DNA of 64,000 bases from Angiostrongylus vasorum (lineage: Eukaryota > Nematoda > Chromadorea > Rhabditida > Metastrongylidae), in NCBI GenBank assembly GCA_018806985.1, contig JADANN010000347.1:124001-188000 (forward strand), read 5' to 3'. Shown here one piece after another: positions 1 through 11,364 of the stretch (within the stretch, counting starts at the first letter, position 1; each line of letters opens with the position of its first letter). The position numbers and the translations under genes were made by a program. The notes under the pieces are model-generated. The model was not told where the DNA came from. It searched no databases and saw nothing but the letters and a program-made list of their open reading frames with translations.

Positions 1-499
1 GTAATAAAGAGATCATTGTCGGTTTGTCTGATGTGGCCTGAGACAACGGCCATTGTACACCATCCGACAACAGGAAGCACATTTTTTAGTGCATATATAC
101 GATTTGAGATTACGGTGTGTTTTCGTTGCATCGTACCGTATGCATTGTCGGAAAAAGTACCAAAATCAATAAATTATTAAAAGTATAGGAAGTGGTAGCC
201 TTATATGTAAATAATTCATGTCCACACGAAACATTACAAGAATCACTATCTACCTTGTAAAAACTATGAGGTCCCATTGTTTTCTGAATTTGGAATTGCC
301 TAGTTCACATCATCTGTGCTCCTAATAGATCGGTTCGTCACATCGGTCACATTTGTCGGTCATAGGGTATATAAACACCAGGTAAGGCCACTGTGCTAAA
401 ACAATCCTCTTGACAAGGCAGCAAGCCTGTAGGTGGTGATGAAAATTTTAGGAAGTCCTGCTGCGGTTATTTCGTGGTTCGAAGAAAGAATCAAATTCG
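1..499. other. No gene seen
   Basis: AT-rich sequence with stops in all frames. I see no exon-like open stretch flanked by splice sites, and no RNA gene. It leads into the first family A repeat near 500. Confidence 0.5.
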
Positions 500-1015
500 T
501 TCAACGAAGCTGAGATATTTGCAAAACTCTGGACCGCTGGTGCCTATGGTGGGGAACGAACGCGCTATTGTCCTTTCCGGGGACTAACGCGTTCACCACC
601 ACACCATGCGGGTCCTTCGTTTCGCCTGTCTCTCAGCTAGTTCTATCGATCTTTTGCCATCAGCAATCACCCGTCAACGGAATCAGTCTGAGGAGTCCCG
701 GCACTGAATCCATTTAAGCTGAGGCCGCAGTGGAAATCGCAATCTTTACTCTTTTACTTACTCCCTACTACAATTTTCACGGCTGGATATTATGTAAAAT
801 AGTAGATAGTTTTTTAGACAGACAGAAATTATACAGTTTTTTAACTTGTATTAGCTGCCTATACTTTTTTTCACGACGGGGTACGTACGACGTGAAGTAA
901 AACGCAAGGATGCTAACACGTGAGCAAATCTCGGAACTTCAGTTAGGGTTCATGCCATTACTTACCATTTCCTGGAGCTAACGTGCCATGCACTAGCCGA
1001 CCGAAACCTTTGCAA
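500..1015 (+). repeat. Family A repeat, left arm of a long inverted repeat
   Basis: It begins with the family A terminal motif GAGATATTTGCAAAACTC, followed by the GGGGAACGAACGCGCTATTG block and the block ending in ATCACCCGTCAACGGAATC. It then runs through about 300 bp of non-repeated sequence to about 1012. The whole stretch reappears in reverse complement at 4013-4515, including the unusual CGGGGTACGTACGACGTG segment. Arms of about 500 bp lie about 3 kb apart. The small ORFs inside show no protein similarity I recognise. Confidence 0.8.
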
Positions 1016-1164
1016 AAACCGAAATATCTCAGCTTCGTTGGAGTTATATTTCGCAATATACCCTGCCATCAAAAAGAGTAGGCAGTGGGCAAAAAAGGTT
1101 AAAATTGTGATTATAACTATAGCCTCAGCTTAACTGGGTTCAATGCCGGTTTGGCCTCCCCAGA

Positions 1165-1400
1165 TCAATCCCGTTGACGGGTGATTGCTGATGGCAAAAA
1201 GATCGATAGAACTAGCTGAGAGACAGGCGAAACGAAGGACCCGCATGGTGTGGTGGTGAACGCGTTACTCCCCGGAAAGGACAATAGTGCGTTCGTTTCC
1301 CCACCATAGGCACCTGCGGTCCAGAGTTTTGCAAATATCTCAGCTTCGTTGGAGTTATATTTCGCAATATTCCCTGCCATCAAAAAGAGTAGGCAGTAAG
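1165..1400 (-). repeat. Family A repeat copy
   Basis: Reverse-oriented family A copy: ACCCGCATGGTGTGGTGGTG, then the inverted CGTTCG...CCACC block, ending in GCAAATATCTCAGCTTCGTT. It lies inside the interval bounded by the long inverted arms. The 82-residue minus-strand ORF over it is a repeat product, because related ORFs appear over other copies. Confidence 0.8.
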
Positions 1401-4012
1401 TAAAAAGGTTCAAATCCGTTCAGTTATCACCGTAAAGAAAGAAAGAAAGGAACACTGTCAACAGAACCCGATCCCAGTCATCTCAGATTTTGGTTGAAAC
1501 GCAATGAATCCCATGGAGAAACTGATGGGCAGCGCACATTATGTGAAGATGAGCCGTCTGGGTATAACTAAAGGATTAAATTATAATTTTTTACTAACAT
1601 AAGAATCTTCTCATATAGGTTATACTGAGTAGCTACCAAAGTCGGCATCTTCCCGGGAGAGCTAGAAATTGTAGTCTCATTTTCTGTGAAAGTTGTTACA
1701 TAAGATCTAATCGCGAAATGAATGATCGAACAAATTTACAACACTCCAAATACTTTCTCTGGTGCTCTCCTCAATGACTAATGCTAAACGTTTAATGTTT
1801 TTACTAAAAAATGGCTACATTAAGGCCTAGCCACTTGCATAGAGCTCACGTACTTGCTTCGCAACTGGCTGGAAATCGCTCTGTATTGTTTGCACCTGAA
1901 CATCTGCACATTGTAGAAAACGAGTCCCTAGGAAGCAATTCGTAATGCCTTTGTCTGTTGATATGTGTACACTTATAAAAAACGCTGGCTGGTAAAGAAT
2001 GGCGACCTTCATAGTGACTTCTTCAACTCCAGGAGATAGATAAGAATCGTAATGAGACTCCAGGGGACACATGTAACGCAACCAGATTTGTCTGGGATGA
2101 TAGCAGAACTAACTCGATACATTGTTAGGCCACAGCGAGTCATTTTATAATCCAGATATGTATTCAATCACTTATAACGATGTTTGATGAAGTCGAATGC
2201 ATGGTGCACCCCTCAAGAATCTATCAATGCCGGGAATTTCATACTTCATCCTTTAATCTGCCTGTGAAGTTGCTGGCGCTTTATTTGTTGTTCATTTCTT
2301 AGCTCCTATAAATTCGACCATGTCTCAATAGTAAGTACTCATGGTCATCCAGCATCAATGTATTGATGTATGTCCAAAGCGAAAGTTACTGGTTTACAGG
2401 GTTTAACTTCATTATGTTGCTGCTGTTTTATTATCTATGTGTAAAGATCTAAATGAAATCCGAGGGACTTACAAGCCTCCGTGAATTCGAGATGACCACG
2501 GATCAACAGAAAACAAGAAACGGCAATACAAACAACTGACTTACTAACTTTTATTTCGCTGTAGACTGTCTGAATAATTATTCAACTCACTACAAAGCTA
2601 CCAATCTTCATCATAACTCCGGAATCGACCCTTCTCTCAGCGTTAATACTGGGCGCCTTCATTCTCCACTTCACCGTCCACAGCGCATGTGGGAATATGT
2701 CATCTACTTTCGGGATTAACGGACTCGAAATTTGTGATCTTGCCTAGACACTTAGTCGTCAGTGGCTCACAACAAGCATACTGCTCAAAGTCTCCTGGAA
2801 GGAAGGTTCGCTTTATCGAAAAAAAATGTGGTACCAGGATTAAACATTTGGGACATGTCGTACTAACCTCTGCCCGATTTACACTTTATATGCTGCCCCT
2901 AACAAATAGCTTTAAACAACAAAAAAGGACCAGGTAGCAAGTGAATCAACACGCGCATGCATTTCCTGTAGTTGACAAATTTAGGCTGTTCGAGAAATAA
3001 ACTCGGATTTGTAATTTCCTTTCAGTCCAGTCTAGTAATATATTACTGCAAAAGTACATTTTATAGATTTTCACTTCGCATAATTGAGTTATAAAACAAT
3101 CTGCAATTTTGGGAAACTCTCAAACTCTCTTGGAAACTCTTGGAATCTTAGATGTCTGAACAATATTTTCGACAAATCTACTTCAGTGGATTTGAACTGT
3201 CCTTCTATGCATAGAAGCATTAATCAGGTATGGTGGGGCTATGGAAATGTAAACGAACGTACAGTGCATTGCCGGCTCGTAATACTTCACCCTTGCGAAA
3301 TCGAAGTTGAGATTGAAGAACGTCGCGGATGTCCTTCTGCTTTTTACGATGATGGAGGAAAACAAGTGCATAACTATTCAAGAACTTGAAGGAGAGTATC
3401 TAATGATAATTGGAAAGCTGGAGAAACTCGATAAAATGGATGCAGCATCAACTGAATTCCGATCAAAGAAATCGAATTGTTGAGGTTGTGTCTTTCGCAA
3501 GGCGATACCACTTCTCCAAACCTGTTGATAAGTTTGTCTGCGATAAATGCTTCCGAAATCTGAGATATCTGTAAAACTTGGATGCCATGTCAGAACAAAC
3601 CAGCGACTATTACTATATTTCTGGAGCCTCACATGTTACCTATTGCAACACCGAGGCCCTCGTTCTGCCTTTCTCTCAGCAAGTCTTCTACCATAACGAT
3701 GCAACTTGCAATCACTTCACATTTCAGACGAAGAGCTAAGCATCATGTCGAAAAATTGTAGTAGCGAAAGCGTACTCAGGTCATAGCCTGCCTTTCAGTG
3801 GCTTCGGCATTGTCTACTTTCAACCACAAGAATGCTAAGATACGAGCAAAACTCTTAACCTCAGGTTAGCGTCGAATTTACCACATGACATTCCAAGTTT
3901 CCGGTTGGTTTAATGCCAATTTGTGCTCCCTAGATCATACCCGTTGAAATGTAATTGCTGACAACACGGATAGAATAAAAAAATAAAATGGTTGAAAGAT
4001 AGACAAAGCAAA
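1401..4012. other. Interior of the 500-4515 inverted repeat, no clear gene
   Basis: Apart from the SINE fragment at 2075-2232 and a degenerate family A stretch near 3590-3720, this interval has only scattered ORFs of at most about 100 codons (for example 2689-2937 and 3084-3389). None has a recognisable motif. If the flanking arms are transposon ends, this would be the cargo, but no transposase signature is visible. Confidence 0.4.
2075..2232 (+). repeat. Family B SINE, 5'-truncated
   Basis: It matches the body and 3' part of the family B SINE: GGGATGATAGCAGAACT, the GGCCAC..CGAGTCATT segment, GAAGTCGAATGCATGGTGCA, then CCTCAAGAATCTATCAATGCC. The tRNA-like head is absent, which fits 5' truncation or decay. 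Confidence 0.75.
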
Positions 4013-4515
4013 GGTTTCGGTCGGCTAGTGCATGGCATGTAGCTCCAGGAAATGGTAAGTAATGGCATGAACCCTAACTGAAGTTCCGAGATTTGCTCAC
4101 GTGTTAGCATCCTTGCGTTTTACTTCACGTCGTACGTACCCCGTCGTGAAAAAAAGTATAGGCAGCTAATACAAGTTAAAAAACTGTATAATTTCTGTCT
4201 GTCTAAAAACTATCTACTATTTTTACATAATATCCAGCCGTGAAAATTGTAGTAGGGAGTAAGTAAAAGAGTAAAGATTGCGATTTCCACTGCGGCCTCA
4301 GCTTAAATGGATTCAGTGCCGGGACTCCTCAGACTAATCCCATTGACGGTTGATTGCTGATGGTACTGGTAGATAGAAAACTTGCTAAGAGACATGCGAA
4401 TCGAAGGACCCGTATGGTGTGGTGGTGAACGCGTTACTCCCCGAAAAGGGCAATAGCATGTTCGATCTCCACCGCAGAACCTGCCGTCCAGAGTTTTGCA
4501 AATATCTCAGCATCA
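4013..4515 (-). repeat. Family A repeat, right arm of a long inverted repeat
   Basis: Reverse complement of 500-1015, ending GTCCAGAGTTTTGCAAATATCTCAG. The shared segment is long and still well conserved (for example AAAACGCAAGGATGCTAACA in the left arm). That suggests the two arms arose together by inverted duplication or as element termini rather than as independent old insertions. Confidence 0.8.
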
Positions 4516-6249
4516 TTGTGATTGCCTACTTTCGATGTGTTTCTTCTTTCAAACAAAAACATAAGAATTGAACTTTATTTTCGTACTGAACGATAACAAT
4601 TTTCGTTAGAAATTAGAACCTGTTCTTGCATTCCGTACTGCAAACAATCATCCAGTAGACGTTCTCGAATTTTTATTTAATAGTGAAAGAGCTAAAGGTA
4701 AAGGAAGACAATTCTCTGTATATAGAGATGAAGATGTTAACGCTGTAAAATAATTGCAAGAGCTTAAAAACATAGAAGTCATGGATATAAAAAAGAAGAC
4801 GTTAGCTTCATCACTAATTATTAGCAAAAATTCGCCGTAGAGAAATAACTCACACCGTTAGGAGAAAAAAAGACAAAATGATCCTCATACGGAGCTCGTA
4901 CGGGAAGTTTTTCTACTCAATCTTTTGTCTCTCATCAGAAGCAAGTAAACATATGCCAATAAACACCAGGCTCAAACCGAAGCACCACAACATGGAGTGG
5001 GATTCAGAGAAGAACATGTACCCAAGAATTCCCTAAAACGAAGGTTTTCTTTTGGAAAAATTGACCTGCGCTGTAGAAAGGACATCACTGCTCGTTGCGC
5101 TTTATTATTCTCATTTATAATAAATGTAAAACCGAAACTGAATATTGCATCTTCTTCTTCCGCCTACCTATCATTTAATTCTGAATAGTTAAAACAATGA
5201 ACACTTAGCCAGCTCGTATTCATGAGTGGTGCTGGCAACCCTCATTCGATTCAATCCATCGCGACCATCGCCCACGGAAGTGGTTTGCTTCATATTTGGG
5301 GATGCTTGAGAGTGTCATTCTAATTGAAACTACTTCATTTCATTAAAAGTCGGAGCAGATAAGGAAATAAGTATAGTTCTGAGTAACAACTGAATATAGG
5401 CACACATCGATTGCAAGCAACTTATTCCGATGTCTTACTTCCAATTCGGTGGTTTTGATAAATTTGAACTTTCACTCATCTTACTGTGCTCTTGATGAAC
5501 GAGACATAAATTGTAGTGTTTCAACCAGTCTTCCTCACATACTATATGAAGACTTTTGAAAACATTGCCAAATTCTAGTTCTGGAGGCGGGTGGAACAGC
5601 AGTAGTGACACCGTTTATCACGAGCGCCTTTCCGCTTCGACCTCTTTGCTAGGCTCACCAAGCTTTTAATAATTCCGGTGTCGAGAAATTGGTCCTACTC
5701 TTACCTGGGAAAAGTTGACTTCCTGCAATCTAGTGAAAGGCTCAAACGCGAAAAGTTCGAAGATTTTCGTGGATAAGGATGCAAGGAAACGAGAAGAATG
5801 CAACAAGCGGAAAAGAACGTGATCGCCACAGTAGCTGTGAAGATGGGTGACGTAAAGTAAAATGGAACAAAACCAAATAATAATTTTGGTTTTACTTAGT
5901 ACTCTGCATTAAGCTGCTGTAGCGCAACCTCTTCGTACACATTTCAGTGAGCTATTTAAGAAGTTATTTAGGTGAAAAAATGAGTCAAACAGAGCGATAC
6001 ATCGCCAGAGTAATACATCACTGTAATGCATACCATTAAAAGGCTGGTCGATTAAAAGCAAAAAACACATAAGCATTTTTCGAAAACTCCTATCAGGTTT
6101 TCATCTTCATGATGACACCTTCGACTAATCTAAACCCATAGTGAAACAGATTCAACATTCTAAGAGTTTTAAAAAAGAGAAAAGCGATATGAATTCGGAT
6201 ATAAGACTAGCACCTGCAAGAGAAGAAGACTTTTTCAACATGACCCGTC
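4516..6249. other. Mostly unassigned DNA
   Basis: Apart from the coding-like patch at 4605-4845, I see no gene. ORFs are short (a 63-codon ORF at 4997-5188 is the largest) and lack recognisable motifs. No tRNA-like cloverleaf or tandem repeat stands out. Confidence 0.4.
4605..4845 (+). pseudogene. Coding-like patch of unknown identity
   Basis: After a plausible acceptor (TTTTCGTTAG, ending at 4609) there is an uninterrupted frame of about 45 codons containing HPVDVLEFLFN and ERAKGKGRQF, closed by TAA. The same frame resumes with LQELKNIEVMDIKKKT and runs to another stop. The charged composition and frame continuity across one stop suggest a decayed exon or transposon protein, but I do not recognise the family. 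A donor-like GCT|GTAAAA just before the TAA could make it a real exon. Confidence 0.25.
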
Positions 6250-6615
6250 TTTCACATACATCGAGCCTATTCCAGCACTTCTCGTATTCGATTCCTTTCC
6301 TCTCATCCATCAATCACTAATATCTTCCAATATTTTACGCGTGACTTTGCCTGCTGCTTGAGGATTTTCCTTTCATAATGAATGTGGTTGAATGTCAGTG
6401 GATTCGATTCTCCCTGGAGACCTGAGACGCGTAGGCTAGGGTGTTCCCACCTGGACTGTAGAAAGTCAAACTTTTCCCGAACAAGTCCGGTACCAATTTC
6501 TCGACCGCGGAGGGATGAAAGGCTTAGTGGGCCCGCAGCAATATCAAACCAGCACTATGCTCGCGATGATCGACGTCCCTATCACTGTGTTATCTTTTTG
6601 CATAACGAGAGGATA
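6250..6615 (+). repeat. Family C repeat
   Basis: Begins with AGCACTTCTCGTATTCGATT and contains TTTCCCGAACAAGTCCGGTA and GGAGGGATGAAAGGCTTAGT. Related copies lie at 39390-39560, 39845-40190, 40735-41095 and 57430-57610. In the copies, the minus strand of the distal end reads like a tRNA B box (GTTCGATCCC in the 39.5 kb copy), so this may be another tRNA-derived SINE family. Confidence 0.7.
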
Positions 6616-7226
6616 TTAGATACTAATCACTGATCACGCCGATATAGCTCTCGTAGACGATACCGTGCAGGAAGCAGAGTTCTGAGGACTAGAGTCACCC
6701 AGGAATGAAGCTAATGAATATTGTGTTGAGGGTTCACACCACTCAAAAAAAAAGAAGAAAAAACGGGAAATCCTATTGTCAAAGAGTACGCCGCTGACTT
6801 AGCACAAAAGTGAACTCGTAAAACAATAAAATGGTTAAATGGTTGAACACTACCAATCTTTCCACAATGATGCAATCATGGACCAAAGAGAGAAATCCAC
6901 TTAACACTCGATAGTGTCATACAAAGCCTGGAATGGTAACTATAGGCGTGGGACCAGATGGAAGCATCGCCATCGTCTACTTCTGATTACGTCGTTCTCC
7001 ATGCACTGCCAAAGTGGAGCCAGTGCTCACCTATTTCGACATAGTGTGCGAAACTATCGCACTTCTTTTTACGCTAAGGAAAACGAGATCCGCAGAAAAC
7101 TGATTTTATCACGATATCTCATTCCCGCACAACAGAATGAATATCAGCAATGGGGAGGTTGTTATACAGTATACATTTACTTCCATAGAAAAACATAGTA
7201 TTATATTGTGACAGTAATACGACAGT

Positions 7227-7261
7227 AGCTGACATTTCGGCAGTATCGCCTTCTTCAGAGC
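7227..7261 (-). ncRNA. Hammerhead ribozyme motif (PLE terminal repeat)
   Basis: On the minus strand: CTGAAGA core, stem II GGC-GATACT-GCC, GAAA core, then TGTC. The flanks GCT/AGC can close stem I. Stem III is reduced to a few bases, as in PLE hammerheads. Here ACGT has become ATGT, which weakens a self-complementary stem III. Confidence 0.65.
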
Positions 7262-7888
7262 ATGGAAGCGTATATTGATATACAATTTACTAGGCCAAAC
7301 GCTTCAATAACACTTACAAAAAGACGAAAAACTCTATAGCAATTACATGATCAACAGCTTCTCGAAAAACTCACCGCATTTTTTTCTCGTGACTTCCAAT
7401 GAGGAAGATTAGAACAGCTGATTATAGCCACATATGGTTGATGACTGCACCACTCCACATCAGAAACTGATGCGAAGATACGGGGCCAGGTCGCGTGTGA
7501 CCTCTACGCATTCCTCCCTGCTATTCAATGTAGGGCCTTTGGCATTTATCAAAAAAGCCTCAAGAAGTTTTCGCGCAGGTGTTTTAGTCTCCTGTGCGAG
7601 GATATTGACTTTAATTTCAAAATCGTCTCCACTATGTATTTTCCTATGCATCCCCAATGGCGTTTAGAAGTAGAGCGACGCGCCAAAATGAAACACTTGG
7701 CCAAAAAGAAAGTCCCGTTCATGTTGCCGTTAATTAGCGACTAAGTAAGCGTGGATAAAACGATGCTTAAGAAGAGAAGGTCTAAAGGAACTGGTAGCGG
7801 TAGTTGAAATACCACCGGATACTCTACTTCGTCAGTTAGTTCGTAACCGCTTGTATGACCGTCTATGTGAAACAACAAACTGCGTAAT

Positions 7889-8191
7889 TTGCCCGTACGG
7901 CAGGGCGGTGATTGCATGAGTTCAAGAACGATATACCTGATCTATCGTAATGAACGCGGAGATGAATATATTGACGTAACGGGCATACTTTTATACATCC
8001 GTATCAAAGAACATCTAGATGGCAAACGAAAAGCAAGACAAGGTACGCCATTGGGGATGCATAAGATACAAAAGCATAGCGGAGACGATTTTGAAGGAGA
8101 AGTCAATATCCTCGCACAGGAGACTCAAACACCAGCCCGAAAACTTCTTGGGGTTTTTTGGATAAGTGCCAAAAAAGCCTACAATGAATAG
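7889..8191 (+). pseudogene. PLE GIY-YIG endonuclease fragment
   Basis: The frame reads [40 protein letters not shown] and KIQKHSGDDFEGEVNILAQE. It aligns by eye with the GIY-YIG C-terminus of the PLE at 55967-56671. The GIY-YIG half-motif is eroded: YIDVTG where intact copies have Y-GETGR, so the conserved Gly and Arg are lost. The frame is broken from the linker upstream. A dead element, not a host gene. Confidence 0.75.
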
Positions 8192-8447
8192 CAGGGAGGA
8201 ATGCCCAGAGGTCAAACGCGACTTGGCCCCGTATGTTCGCATCAATTTCTGGTGTGGTATGATGCAGTCACCAACCACATGTGACCACAATCAGCCGTTC
8301 CAGTCTTTCTCATTGGAAGTGACGAAAAAAAGCGGTGAGATTTTCGAGAAGCTGTTGATCATGTAATTGCCATAGAGTTTTTCGTCTTTTTTGTATGTGT
8401 TACTGAAGCGTTTGGCCTAGTAAATTGTATATCAGTATTCTCTTCCA

Positions 8448-8482
8448 GGCTCTGAAGAAGGCGATACTGCCGAAATGTCAGC
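8448..8482 (+). ncRNA. Hammerhead ribozyme motif (PLE terminal repeat)
   Basis: Plus-strand order: GGCT (stem I 5'), CTGAAGA, stem II GGC-GATACT-GCC, GAAA, TGTC (cleavage triplet GTC), AGC (stem I 3'). It is the inverted partner of the motif at 7227-7261. Both conserved core boxes are intact. ATGT in place of ACGT weakens stem III. Confidence 0.7.
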
Positions 8483-8639
8483 TACTGTTGTATTGTATTG
8501 TTTTTTCTATGGAAGTAAATGTATGCTGTTTAACAACCTCGCGATTGCTGAACAACAAAAACGACTCATTCATATTCCAATGCCGAGGTTAACAGAAATT
8601 TGATCCTGAGGATTGTTACAAGAATGGATATCCCCCCAA

Positions 8640-9640
8640 TCTTCCAGTTATAACTAGGTAAGTAACATGATGCACTACATTAGCTCCAGAAGAGGATATC
8701 AGCTTACAAGCGGTTATCATAGATGAAGTGGTGAACAGCACAGAGAATTCGAAATCGTTTTTCGACTCTAAGATTTCTCCTAGCTTAACGTATAGCTGGA
8801 GAATCCAAAAGAAGGTATACTAGTAACCTGCGAAAGTGGCAAAGTGGAAAATACGCAAGTTGCGACCTACGTCGATGGACAAGGATCGGAAAAATCCACG
8901 CGGGCTAGACTTACGATGTGCTTAATTGAACACCGGTGGGTGGAACTATTTAGTGACTTCTTCAACAAGATGCATCGCATGCGAGGAAATGCACAGACCT
9001 AATGGTCGACTTCTTCACAAGGCTTGCCGGAGGAAAATATGTCACTTGCATCCCTGAAGCGAGCAGAATCCACTGAACAATTCCTGGACGCAACAACAAA
9101 AAAACAGACTTCTGTAGCGCCCGCGTTAGGGAACAAGGACAGTGATCTCGTAGAATAACAGCAAATAAGTTCGAAAGCGACCAGAATAATTCCGAAACAC
9201 ACATCCTCCACACCTATTTGCCACGGTTTTGAATAGTTTTGGAGGTCCGTGAATAATTCTTTAACCGTTGCAGTTCTCAGAAAATACTTCCGCAGCAATG
9301 CCAAGTAAGTTGTTCAAAAATCCTCAAATTGAAGATGAAGCCAAAGCACGGGTAGCAGTGATATAACATAAGGTAGTTATATAACTATAAACTATGAGGT
9401 CATGACAACCAAGCTTCGATGGACATTTAGAGTGTTGTCTCGTTCCACCAAGGCCATTGGGCTCGCAAGATGGGTTCACAAGATGGCTAAGAGCTTAAAC
9501 AAAGAGATATTCTCAACACAGATGTTTTTTAGTTCAGAACACGATAGTGCTCTAGCAATAATGATGGGTCGAACTGATCAACAGTAAGAAAACGAGCTCC
9601 AGTGCTAAAATCTGCGTCACTCTACGTCCTCTGATGTAGG
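8640..9640. other. No gene identified
   Basis: Overlapping minus-strand ORFs of 83 and 101 codons (8962-9304) and a 61-codon plus-strand ORF at 9402-9587 are the only open stretches. They carry no recognisable motif and no convincing splice context. I see no repeat family from elsewhere in the window. Confidence 0.4.
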
Positions 9641-9752
9641 GAAGACCTACTTATTTATTTATGTGATCTTATAAACTGATCTTCTTTAGCTGATTCGAGG
9701 TTGATATAGGTGTTCGTTGACGTTGTCGTTGTTGTTGGTGTTGTTTGTCGAT

Positions 9753-9788
9753 GGCTGACGTTTCGGTGATTTCGCCTTCCTCAGATCC
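9753..9788 (-). ncRNA. Hammerhead ribozyme motif, decayed
   Basis: Minus strand: GGAT, CTGAGGA, GGCG-AAAT-CACC, GAAA, CGTC, AGCC. Both core boxes and GTC are present. One stem II pair (C with A) and the stem I closing pairs are mismatched compared with the opposing copy at 9967-10002, so activity is doubtful. Confidence 0.7.
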
Positions 9789-9966
9789 TAGACGTATTTT
9801 ATATTAGAATACTTTAATTATTCGGTGGAAAAGGCTAAAGTATTAATGAAGATCAAAGTTTCAAATAGATGTGTTATTGAATAGATCTATTTAAAACTTT
9901 GATCTTCATTGATACTTTAGCCTTTTACACCGAATAACTAAAGTATTCTAATATAAAATACGTCCA

Positions 9967-10002
9967 GGCTCTGAGGAAGGCGAAATCGCCGAAACGTCAG
10001 CC
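9967..10002 (+). ncRNA. Hammerhead ribozyme motif, intact
   Basis: Order: GGCT (stem I), CTGAGGA core, stem II GGCG with loop AAAT and CGCC, GAAA core, ACGT self-complementary stem III ending in the GTC cleavage triplet, AGCC (stem I, pairs with GGCT). All catalytic boxes fit the CUGANGA...GAAA...GUC consensus. PLE terminal repeats are known to carry such minimal hammerheads. With a stem III this short they are expected to act as dimers. Confidence 0.85.
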
Positions 10003-10104
10003 ATCGACAAACAACACCAACAACAACGACAACGTCAACGAACACCTATATCAACCTCAGATCAGATAAAGAAGATCAGTTTATAAGATCACATAAATAA
10101 ATAT

Positions 10105-11364
10105 ACCAACTATGTATGCCTAGGTTTATAAAAAAGTCGGTCTTTTGAGTTATGAAGACCTACTTGTTTTAATGAAGGTTGTCTATTGCGTAATGGTATT
10201 TTATAGGCCTGCAGATGTCTTAAATCTGTCGCTCTCAATAGTTCATTGCTTTGACGTAGAAACAGGTCCCCCTTAAATACTGAAATGTGACGGACACCAT
10301 GGGGCTTTCCCTAGCAAGGTCACTAATGATGAGGAGTTTGACATCGCCAGTCGGAAACCTATCTAAAAGTGATTCTATGCCAAGGAGCGTCTTCATTCTG
10401 GAAGGGTTCTAGTCGCAAGAAGCAAAACCCCTTTAAGGATCTGCGACGACTATGTGTGGCAAAGGTCGCGAAGCGTTTCTGCACAACTGTTTTGAGTTTA
10501 TGAAAAGAAAAGTCGCTCAAAACTGTGTTTTTTCCATTAATAAGCTAACGTGAGATTTAACATGGGGTGGATAAAAAAGAAAACTTTATTAGGATAACAT
10601 TTAAGCGCCTTCTCCTTCTGCACGACTCGAAAGTGTGCTGGGTCCCGTTCAGTTTTTGAAGACAGGCTATTACAGTAATCAAGGGTTTAAATAGTAGTCA
10701 AACTCTAGCAGGAAAGATTCAGTCTAACCGTGAGCGTAAAGTTTGTTCCAGTGTTTACTGCAAGACATTGTATCGTAGAATCCGCCAGTGACAAGGATTT
10801 TGTGTATGACCACCACATGAGCACGTTACTCAACACGAAAACGAAGGTCGAAAGAAGAAACACCTGAAATTTTGTAAGATACTGCTAGAGGAAGCTTATC
10901 CAGAAATGAGACCTTTAGAGATTACTACGGTGTTGAGATTTCAACAGTTGCTTCCTTAAGGAAGGAAAATCTCCGTCTACATCTCTCTTTTCTCAAATTT
11001 TTTGCTCTATTTACATAGTATGGCCCAACATACCAATCAGAGTACGTTAGTCTGCTTAAATTCAGAACTTCATTCCTGTAACAACTTGTCGTCTCCCACT
11101 TTGCATTTCTATGATGCAGTCATATCGATAATTTGGTCTTTTGACTTAATCCAGAAGAATCTGGGTGAAACATAACTAGACAAGGTGCTATTCATTCAGT
11201 TAAGTATGACAATTTGAGGAAACTGTAACATCATTAATATGGTTACATTGAGGAAACCAATGCAATGCTTAATTTTGTTGAAGGCACTCAATGATGGACA
11301 CTTCGTTGCAGCCAGATTCTTTAGTTTTTAAAGATGATTGTACTCTAGATAGAAAACTTGCTAA
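10105..11364. other. No gene identified
   Basis: No ORF above 60 codons appears here. TAATAAGCTAACGTGAG near 10539 resembles one end of the MITE family seen at 38556-38645. Otherwise nothing recognisable. Confidence 0.45.

Larger units (their letters stand above)
7195..8630. mobile_element. Penelope-like element remnant with inverted ends
   Basis: Left part (about 7180-7680) and right part (about 8020-8520) are reverse complements of each other. Each carries a terminal-repeat segment with a hammerhead motif and a fragment of GIY-YIG endonuclease coding. The right half, read on the + strand from about 7800, encodes a linker with [20 protein letters not shown] and a CETTNCVICP Cys motif. After a frameshift it continues into a GIY-YIG-like stretch (TIYLIYRNERGDEYIDVTG), then KEHLDGK. 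It is homologous to the better preserved copy at 55967-56671. No reverse transcriptase remains. The layout fits an inverted duplication of a PLE 3' end. Confidence 0.8.
9650..10104. mobile_element. Head-to-head inverted pair of PLE terminal repeats
   Basis: An almost complete palindrome centred near 9885. The left arm runs from ATGTGATCTTATAAACTGAT through a (GTT)n-like tract, a hammerhead and TAGAATACTTTA to the centre. The right arm repeats this in reverse complement to GATCACATAAATAAATATA. The same unit occurs once at 55640-55856 directly downstream of a PLE GIY-YIG gene, which identifies these as PLE pseudo-LTRs. No coding sequence is left between the arms. Confidence 0.85.
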
